Assembly (NCBI GenBank): GCA_027625915.1
Contig: JANTQA010000057.1
Span: forward strand, 5,146,001 to 5,210,000
Direction: 5' to 3'
From: Anaeramoeba flamelloides
Lineage: Eukaryota > Metamonada > Anaeramoebidae
DNA: 64,000 nucleotides
Every line of letters begins with the position of its first letter. The stretch's first letter is position 1. Position numbers and translations under genes: made by a program. Positions 56,701 through 64,000 of the stretch are shown in pieces. The notes under the pieces are model-generated. The model was not told the DNA's origin. It was given only the letters and a program-made list of their open reading frames with translations, and made no database searches.

Positions 56701-59700
56701 AAAAAAAGATTAAGTATTGCTAAAAAATTTTCAGAGTGAATCAATAAAATACAACTCAAAAGCTTTTAAAGCAGTAAAGTATTTCAAAAAAAAAAAAAAT
56801 AGAAAAGGATAGGAATAATTAGTAAACAAACAAAAAAAAAACAAAAAAATTCATCAAAATCTTAACAATTGTTTAGAACAAATTAATACAATATAAATAA
56901 AAGTATTAACAAAGTAATCTAAACCCCAATTCAAAATTTTTAACACACCAAAATTCGATTTGTGAAAAAAAAAAAACTTATTTAATCACTTCTCGAAGAT
57001 TTACCAAATTAGAATCATTCACTAATTGAAATGTTAACACCTTTTTATAAATTACAATACTCACAAAACAAAAAATAAATAATTATCAATACAAATAAAT
57101 CATGGGTGTGTTAAACATTTTGGAGAGAGCAAAACAAAAAAATACATTATTAAATTTGTAAAAATTCTATTAGGAATATTGATCGATCAAAGGTTTGATA
57201 CTACCAACTAATTTTATTTGAGTTCTTCTATTTGGAACAACTCAACTTTAACATAATATAAACCTTGTAGAAAAATTTTTGATCCAACGAAGCAAATTAC
57301 GTAATTCAAACAATGAAATGAAAACAAAAACTAAAAGATGAAAAAATGATTTTTATATTTTGCAAAAATCAAAATTATCTCCAATTTCAATCAAATTGTA
57401 TTGTTGTGATTGTTTGGAACGTTTTAGGTGTGTGGAAAATTTTGAATTTTAGTTTATTTCAAAAAAAAAATCCATCTCATTTTATTTTTTGTTTGTGACA
57501 CAAAGAAAGAGGAAAGTGGAATTTCTCATTTCAAATAAAAAGGAAACGTACTTTTTTCAAATTTGCATTATTATTTTATTATAAAGATTTTTTAAGTAAC
57601 AAATGATGCCAATTTAAATAAAAATCACCTAAACATAATTATATTTTTAATTTTCCCCTTATAAGATGAAATTTTAAGAAAAAATGGGTTTTGGAAATTA
57701 AAAAATTGATGTTTCCAAAATTTTTCAAAAAGAATTTATCAACAATTCATTTTTTTTACATAAATTTTTTATTTTATTTTGTTCTTTCAAAAATTTTATT
57801 AATAATTGAAATAGGATTCACTATTGATTCATGTATTTTTTCAAGTCGAAATAAAAAAAATCCATATGGTGCTATTTTCAATTTTGATGTAAACGGGGGA
57901 GATTTAACTCTGAATGATGTTTTTTTGAATGGATATGACACTGAAAATGATGAAGGCACACAGATGCGTATACAGGGAAGTCCAAGTAATTTGAATCTTA
58001 TAAAATCAAGAACAGCTAATGGTGGAAATTTTTATATTTATAATGCCCAAAATGTAGACATCCATAGTAATAAATTTTATGATGCACCAATAGCACTTGA
58101 CAGTTGTCAACATGTCTCAGTAACCAGTAATGAATTTATAAATTCTGGGAAATATACCATTTATACACCAAATACAGATGATTTAGAACATTCGTAAGAT
58201 TTATTATTATTTTATTTTTTCCATTTATAATTATATATGGAATTATTTTGAATATTTGCTAGAATTTTAGACTCAAAGATCTCCATTAAAATTAAATTCT
58301 TTACTATTAAAAGAATCTATTAATCTTGTAATTTTTTAAAGAAGAATAAGACAAACATTAACAATACAACATTTATCAATAATTCATTCTTCGGGGGTTT
58401 TCTTTGGAATATAATTATTAAGTAAAAAAAAAGTTTTTTTTATAAATTAAAATGCCATTTTTTTTTAATATTTAATCTTTATTTGATCCAAAAATTCAAT
58501 GAAATTGAACATTTTTTTTTATATTAAATGCTTTAGGTATTTTTTTCACATTTTTCAGATGTTCAAAAAAGATTAAATTATAAAATATTATGAACATTAT
58601 TTTACTAAAATTCAATTTATTATATTTTATTTTTTTTTTTAATCTCGTTCTCTTCAAGTTAATTAAAAACTAAACTATAATTAAAAATTTATAAACACTT
58701 TACCCCCCTTCTTTAGAAAACTCACTTAAGCTTCAAATACTTCAAATGACTATGTCTATTCTAGATAATAGTACTCAAACATCCTTTGAATTGGAAGTTA
58801 TAAATTTTATAACTTCAAAATTCACTCTTTAATAGATTAAATGAAAAATTCTTTCATTTAACCCTAAACAGAAATTCTAATTCCAAAAATTTTTATTAAG
58901 GGACTATTCTCTATTAATTTTTTTACCTAAATTTAATAGAGATTGAGAAAAATATTTTGCCAATTACTTAGATTTGAAAAAACCTGTTTATTTTCATATT
59001 AAACTTATTTCTAGATAAGGAATCCTTATTTAGAAATTGGTCAAAAAAAATAATAGAGACTAACTCCTTAAATAAATTCTCGAAGAAATACCAAATTAGA
59101 ATCATTCACTAATTAAAATGTTAACAATTATTTTGAATTTGCAATATCCACAAAACAAAAAATAAATTATTTTTAATCAAAATAAAAAAAATGCTCTGTC
59201 AAAAATTTCTGGAGAGAGGATTTATTATTAAGGGTTAAATGAAAGAATTTTTCATTTAATAAGTTAAAGTGAGAATTTAGAATTTTATAAATTTGTGTCT
59301 TATAATTCAAAGAGTTTCTAGAAACATCCATTAGAAGAATTAAATTTTGGAGAGAGCAAAACAAAAAAAATACATTAGTAAATTTGTTTAAATTCTATTA
59401 ACAATTATTAATTGATCAATCAAAAGGTTATATACCAACAACTAATTTTTTATCAAGATCTTCTATTGAACCAAACTCAACTTAAACATAAAATCAACTT
59501 TTCGAAAAAATTTGATCTAATAAAATAAATTACTTATTTCAAAAAAAGAAATCAAAATAAAAAAAAAAAATGAAAAAATGATTTTCATATTTTTCAAATA
59601 ATCAAAATTATTTCTAATTTGAATGAAATAAAATTGTTATGATAATTTTACTATTTTGACTATTATGTTAAAATTTTTAATTTTAGTTTAAATAAAATTA

Positions 59701-62700
59701 AATTCTTATACATATTTTTGAAAAAAAAAAATAGATTGATTTTTTTATTTTTAAGTGAAGAACAACATCCTATTTCTCTCAAATGGAGAAAAATAAATAG
59801 AAAAAAAAAACAACATAGAACCAAAAAAAGAAAAAAAGAAAAAAAGAAAAAAAAAAGAAAAAAAGAAAAAAAGAAAAAAAGAAAAAAAGAAAAAAAGAAA
59901 AGAAAATTTCAAATATCAAGATTATAAATATAAAGAAAAGTTAAACAGAACGTTGTGACCCATTGTAAAATAATCAGTTTTTTTATTTTGTCAATTATTT
60001 TTCGTCGCAGAAAATAAATGATCGATTTTTTTTTTGATTTTTTAATCACATCCAATTATGTAAACAAGATTTGAAAAAAATAAATCACAATAAAAGACAA
60101 GTATGCTCGGCAGATCTCAACCACCAATACAAGATAATCTTTCTAGATAAATTTAAAGTTAATTTATAATCAAAACCACCCCCATTTGAACCACTTTCTA
60201 TCTTCTTGTATTTTCCATTTACAGATTATTTTTTTTCCCCTTCAACTTTAATTCGTGATAAATAATAATAAAAAAAAAAGAAGTTAAACTCCATAATAAA
60301 TCAAAAAGGAAAGATCAAAACAGTAAAAACAAAAAAAAAAATTATAAGAATCAAATATAAAATTTCAAGTACAAATTCTCAAAGGAAAATCATAATAAAC
60401 TCAATTCCAAAAATTGGGGCACACCCTCAAAATCAATTTAATTCCAAGAAAAGTGATATTTGACTCTTAAATAGAAACGTTAGATTTTAACAACCAATAG
60501 AAATAATTTTAAAGTTAATTATTTATCATTTTGTTTAATTATTTTTTGATTTTTGATTTTCAATAATTTTTTTGATTTTTCAGATGAAAAAAAAAATTAA
60601 AATTTTTTTCAAAACTTTTCGAAAATCTCAAAATCACTTTAAAATGAAATTTAAAAGTTTTGATTCTGATCACAAAGAAAAATTTTTTTATCTCAAAAAG
60701 AAAAAAGATTCTTTTTTTATCAAGAAAAAAAAAAATTAAAAAAAAAACCATGATTCAGGGTGCTATAGCACATGCCATACAAACAGACCTTATTATCATT
60801 AATGGAAGTGTGAATACTGAATGTATTATTAAAGATATTATCAAAAAATCAAATGTAATTCAACTCGTTTAATTCAGAATATGGTGAGTTGGAATGGATT
60901 TTCCAAAAGGATAGAGCTTGTCCACACACTTCAAAAAACTCAAAATTACTTAAAACGGGGGTGTCATGTTCTGGGCGCTTGAATCTCCAAATTCCCCATA
61001 TTTAAATCCAATTGAGAATTACCGGTCAATTATGGATAGTAAATTGAAAAATTGTAATGCTAAAAACGAAGAGGAATTTATTAAAATTTTCACTAATGTA
61101 TGAAATACTTTGAGTTGGGAAAACTTAGAAAATTAGTAAACTCTATATATAAAAGGATAGATTTAGTTATCAAAAGATAAACTGAATCTATTAATAGTTT
61201 TTATTAATTTTTCTTTCAATAAAAATGAATTTTTTGGTAACCGTGTTCCAAAAATAGGGGCACACTTTTTTTTTATTTTTTCTTTTTTATTTTTTGAATT
61301 GAATTTTAAATTGACTATAAAATATATAAATAGTATTCATTAAATATTTTCGGTAAATTTATTATTTTAATGTTTAAGTATTATGTATTGTGATATATAT
61401 TTTTATTACTATAATTTTTTTGTGTGTCCCATTTTTTGGAATTGAGTTTATAACCAATTTATTATATTGAAAAGTTGAACTTTAAAATGACTTTGTAACA
61501 ATTTTTGGTAAGGTTAGGGAATATTTTGTTCAATTTATTTTTAAACTAATAGTATTTCCAAAATTTGAATAATATTTTTAACCATTTAGTTACCAAAATT
61601 ATTCAACATTCAAATCAAGTTATTATTATTATTATTTTTTTTTTTTGATTGGGATTGCCCATTCTATGAAAAAAAATCGAAAATTTTAGATTAAAGAATT
61701 AATCAAAAGAAACAAAAATAATAAAAAACTAATGAATAACATCTTTGATATTATTCAAAATAAAAATCCATTATTTACCTTATCATTATTTAATCAGAAG
61801 GAAAATTATGATTATTTATTACAATTCCCTAAAAAAAAATTACGAAATTAGAAAAGTACCGTAGAATACCAACAAGTGACGTAGAGTGTCTAGATTTTTC
61901 AGAATTTAAAAGAATAGAGAAAATTTTATTTATTTTACTTAATTCTTTTAAATTAAAAAAAAACTAAAGGGGTTTTCCCAGAATTCAAAAGAATAAAGAA
62001 AAATCAAAAATTTTACTCCATTATTTTAAATTCTGAAAAAGCAAACGGCGGTTTTTTTACTTTAAGAAACAAACTGAAAATTAAATAAATTTTTGGTAAA
62101 TTTCTTAAATTTAAATAAACCTAACCGCTGTAAGCAGCAATTACCCCCCTCAAAATAATAAAAAGACAATTAACTTTTTTTAAATAATAAAAACAATATA
62201 AAATCACAACTTTAATAAATACTAATATAAAATACTTAAATACTCTCCCCTTTTCTTTCATCTACATTTAATTTAAAAAACACATTTCTTTTTAATAATA
62301 GTGGTGGTATTGAAATCCTTGGAACGAAAAAAGGTGCAGTTGTGAAAGATATAACAATTCAAAAAAATAAATTTTTTGGAACGGTTCGAACAAGTTCTAT
62401 TTTAGTAAATCGATGGAATGGAAACCCAACCACAACGACTTTTACAGGTGTTTCATTAACAAAAAATGATTTTTCGCAAATTGAACAAAATTATGATATA
62501 GTTTATGCCATTAACCTTAATTTCTCCAAGATTCAAATAACTGCCAACAGTAATTATTGGGGAGACAAATACGGACCAAAAAAATGCACGATTTCCGATT
62601 CAAATTGTAAACACACAGAAAATCAAAAAATTCGTGTTCGTGGTAATGTGGCCGTTGACAATTGGTATTGTTCATCTGATATGAAATATGATGTTAATAA

Positions 62701-63013
62701 TGCTAATAGTTGCCCTTCACCAACACCTACACCTACACCTACACCGTCTGCAACACCAACAGAAAAGCCTAAAGAATCGGGATTAAGCAAGGGTGCCAAA
62801 ATAGCACTTGCAACCAGTATCCCCCTTGCAGTCATTCTAATTCTACTCATAATTATTGTCATTGGAAGAAATAAAAAAAAAGATTCTCTGAAGAAGGGAA
62901 TCGCACCTAACGGCTGGAAAAAAATTTCAGGTGATGAATCCAATTCTATTAAAAATAATTCTTATGAGAGTTCTTTATTAGACTCAGAGTTAGATGATTC
63001 TGATCTCAACTAA
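53750..63013 (+). CDS. Secreted right-handed beta-helix protein with C-terminal membrane anchor
   Basis: Three exons: 53750-54218, 57815-58193 and 62302-63013. Junction codons (G|GA and TC|T) fit and the total gives 519 residues exactly in frame. MSRIILFLFLISFVVA is a signal peptide. WISDKGNDKTGNGTETNPYR then DGDTIKMKPGTYDG is the usual opening of parallel beta-helix (pectin-lyase fold) proteins, followed by repeated short strands with Asn and Asp turns (for example IHSNKFYDAPIALDS, VSVTSNEFINSG, ITIQKNKFFG). A Cys-containing membrane-proximal part (NSNYWGDKYGP) leads to a PTPTPTPTPSATPT linker (about 421-437), one membrane helix (about 450-472) and an acidic serine-rich cytoplasmic tail. It should be a type I surface protein, perhaps binding carbohydrate; no catalytic site is visible. 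Introns are 3596 and 4108 bp, swollen by MITEs and a mariner element. The TTG at 53747 is not the start. Confidence 0.85.
55274..55378. repeat. Hairpin with perfect 23-nt GC-rich arms
   Basis: AGCGCCAAAGAGCGACACT and its exact reverse complement AGTGTCGCTCTTTGGCGCT, inside intron 1 of the beta-helix gene. The arms could be transposon ends or an RNA stem. Confidence 0.85.
55290..55560 (+). repeat. Dispersed repeat family D, copy 2
   Basis: Matches 51170-51480. It overlaps a hairpin with perfect 23-nt arms, 55274-55296 (AAAAAGCGCCAAAGAGCGAC..) and 55356-55378, separated by 59 nt. The arms are much richer in G and C than the surroundings. Confidence 0.6.
55728..55845. other. Unexplained coding-like island
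   Basis: A compact less A/T-rich patch inside intron 1 of the beta-helix gene. Plus frames read FGDRPLLECGANSGEVTRLS and TDHSLSVEQIQGKLLDSPSK; minus reads MESLVTSPEFAPHSRSGLSP. All end in stops within the island or just after it, and none joins the host exons, whose phases already match without it. Confidence 0.35.
56922..57454 (+). mobile_element. MITE family A, copy 5 (best preserved)
   Basis: A 533-bp element flanked by TA on both sides. Left end AACCCCAATTCAAAATTTTT then AACACACC; right end GGTGTGTGGAAAATTTTGAA then TTTTAGTT. The two ends are inverted copies over about 30 bp. This is the reference copy for family A. It lies in intron 1 of the beta-helix gene. Non-coding. Confidence 0.85.
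58715..58862 (+). mobile_element. Solo L2 LINE 3' tail
   Basis: Aligns with the tail of the 14180-14902 LINE: TTTAGAAAACT, CAAATACTTC, ATGACT.T.TCTAT, CTTTGAATT.GAAGT and a terminal AACCCTAAAC. Severely 5'-truncated. Confidence 0.65.
59219..59341 (-). mobile_element. Solo L2 LINE 3' tail, reverse, with target duplication
   Basis: Reverse complement of the L2 tail, beginning with TTATTATTAAGGGTTAAATG. It is bracketed by AAATTTCTGGAGAGAG (59203-59218) and AAATTTTGGAGAGAG (59342-59356), the duplicated target inside family A (compare ATTTTGGAGAGAGC at about 57116). Confidence 0.7.
59820..59910. repeat. AAAAAG-type microsatellite
   Basis: Repeats of G followed by five to seven A. The 69-codon open frame across it encodes only Lys/Glu/Arg runs and is not a gene. 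Intron 2 of the beta-helix gene. Confidence 0.85.
60398..61448 (+). mobile_element. Tc1/mariner transposon relic
   Basis: A 1051-bp element flanked by TA (60396-97, 61449-50) with ends AACTCAATTCCAAAAATTGG and, mirrored, AACTCAATTCCAAAAAATGG. An extra copy of the end (GTTCCAAAAATAGGGGCACA) lies at about 61230-61255. Between 60740 and 61190 it encodes transposase pieces typical of the DDE domain: GAIAHAIQTDLIIINGSVN, WIFQKDRACPHTSKNSK (canonical QDNAPCHTS; the Asp is kept), and NSPYLNPIENYRSIMDSKLK (canonical SPDLNPIEN; the Glu is kept, one Asp is Tyr). Frames are broken in several places, so it is inactive. The ends match MITE family A, making it a likely relative of that family's transposase source. 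The 70-codon frame at 60660-60872 includes the start of this relic. Confidence 0.85.
61640..62160 (+). mobile_element. LINE 3' relic followed by repeat family C
   Basis: From 61648 the sequence encodes WDCPFYEKKSKIL, then IKELIKRNKNNKKLMN and NNIFDIIQNKNPLFTLSLFN across a frame change, the C-terminal LINE region. At about 61855 family C begins (GTAGAGTGTCTAGATTTTTC, AGAATTCAAAAGAATAAAG) and runs to about 62140. Lies just upstream of the last exon of the beta-helix gene. Confidence 0.55.
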
Positions 63014-64000
63014 CCAACCTACAAAATTAAGACATTATGATTTTTTCTTTCTTATTCTTACCTTTTTTGTTTTTTTTTTTTATTTTTTTTTAATAATTTT
63101 TTAATTTTTGATTTTTGAAAGGGTTCGTTCTTACTTTTTTTAAAAAAAATTTAAAAAATATTTAAAATTTTAAAGTGCGTCTAAGATAACAAATGATTTT
63201 TGATTTTTCTTTTTTTAATGATTTTTTTTTTTTTTAAATTTTCCATTTTTTGTTTTTTTATTTATTGCAAACTAAAATTCAAATTTTAGCAACCATTAAA
63301 CAGTTAAAAGAATAAGTATACTACCATTCCAATCAGATTGTGAATTATATTGATTTTTTGAAAAATCTTTGAATTTCTTTTTTGTATTTCTTTTTGTTTT
63401 CTATTTTTCTTTCATTTTTAAAAATATACCTTAATAGATCATTACCAAATTTTTGTTTATAATATTATCTGAATTCAAAATGGAAATCTAAGTTTTGAAA
63501 TCACAAATTAGTTTCAATCAAGGATTTGATGTTAGTTTTTCAATTTACAATAAAGTTTAACAAATTGGAACAAAGGCTCAATAATCACTTTATTAAGTAA
63601 AATCATGATAATTGTTAATATCACAATATTTAGAACATCACCATGTATTGGTAAAAATGGATATTTTACATAAATATATAAACTGTGATAAAAGAAAAAA
63701 AAAAAACTATAAAAAAATAATAACAATATAATAGTTGATTACTGTTTGGGCTAATTCAATAAAATTTTGAAAAGAGAAAAATTTTTATTTGATCAAAAAA
63801 CATGTTATGTAAAAAAAACGCTTTCTTTTCAAAAAGATATAAAAAAAGTAACTAAATCCAATCAAGGATCAGATCAAAGAATTTTATTGTATTTTATTTT
63901 GATTTGATTGACAAACTGATCGATACTTTAGATCATCAAACGTAGTAAAAAAAAAGGTAAATCATAGTTTCCGAGTATTTTTTACCATTTTCAATGGTAA
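63014..64000. other. 3' flank of the beta-helix gene
   Basis: T-rich then A-rich sequence after the stop codon. The first 100 bases are probably 3' untranslated region. No gene or repeat copy supported. Confidence 0.5.

Larger units (their letters stand above)
58673..59688 (+). mobile_element. MITE family A, copy 6, carrying two LINE tails
   Basis: TA-flanked ends AACTATAATTAAAAATTTAT and (mirrored) AACTAAAATTAAAAATTTTA. The interior follows copy 5 but is enlarged by insertions: an L2 LINE tail at about 58715-58862 with extra unknown sequence to about 59070, and a reverse L2 tail at 59219-59341. Lies in intron 2 of the beta-helix gene. Confidence 0.75.

Noticed and set aside
59718-59927. A Lys-rich small protein
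   Set aside because: It is the translation of an AAAAAG microsatellite.
1-64000. Bacterial operons, CRISPR arrays or mobile prokaryotic islands
   Set aside because: There are no spaced repeat arrays, ribosome-binding-site patterns or gene clusters. All recognised genes have spliceosomal introns or eukaryotic domains.

Overview
This is nuclear DNA from a eukaryote, most likely an amoeboid or flagellate protist with an extremely A/T-rich genome. The evidence is spliceosomal GT-AG introns (acceptors mostly AAAAG or AATAG), asparagine/lysine runs in proteins, and host genes for a Ras GTPase, neurofibromin, Arp3, an F-box protein and ankyrin/BTB proteins. I see no tRNA, rRNA or CRISPR. The gene set fits Amoebozoa or Anaeramoeba-like protists, but nothing here fixes the lineage. 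Genes are short islands separated by, and split by, A/T-rich DNA packed with decayed transposons.

Layout of the host genes. 1838-2220 (+) is the 3' exon of a Ras-type GTPase with a CVIM prenylation box. 8311-5445 (-) holds the last three exons of an ankyrin-repeat plus BTB protein. 19288-18303 (-) is a two-exon F-box protein with about four membrane helices. 24907-36853 (+) is a complete three-exon neurofibromin (NF1) homologue of about 2892 residues. 39977-42047 (+) is a complete five-exon Arp3 of 418 residues. 49308-44976 (-) is a complete three-exon phosphoglucomutase-2 (PGM2) family enzyme of 593 residues. 53750-63013 (+) is a three-exon secreted beta-helix protein with a C-terminal membrane anchor, 519 residues. 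For the three-exon and five-exon genes the spliced lengths divide exactly by three, and the proteins match family lengths, so I trust the joins. Several exons begin without an ATG; open frames that seem to start there with GTG or TTG are only exon interiors.

Repeats. At least eight short repeat families recur. Family A (TA-flanked, ends AACTC.AATTC) appears six times and shares its ends with a Tc1/mariner element at 60398-61448. Families B and F have related ends. There is a palindromic 197-bp MITE at 20739-20935 and a hAT-type MITE at 44031-44602 with a perfect 8-bp target duplication. Non-LTR retrotransposon (LINE) relics lie near 2650, 14180, 19690, 42330 and 61640, and 3' tails of the 14180 type also occur alone. 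The multi-kilobase introns of the BTB, NF1, PGM2 and beta-helix genes owe much of their length to these insertions.

Functionally, Ras and its negative regulator neurofibromin lie about 23 kb apart, and Arp3 works in the actin network that Ras signalling controls in amoebae; this is a theme, not evidence of co-regulation. The points most worth following are the full domain conservation of the NF1 homologue, an Asp-to-Ala change in the nucleotide-binding loop of Arp3, a PGM2 catalytic serine codon split by a 2.4-kb intron, the repeated insertion of one LINE type into family A, and coding-like islands inside introns that no annotated gene explains.
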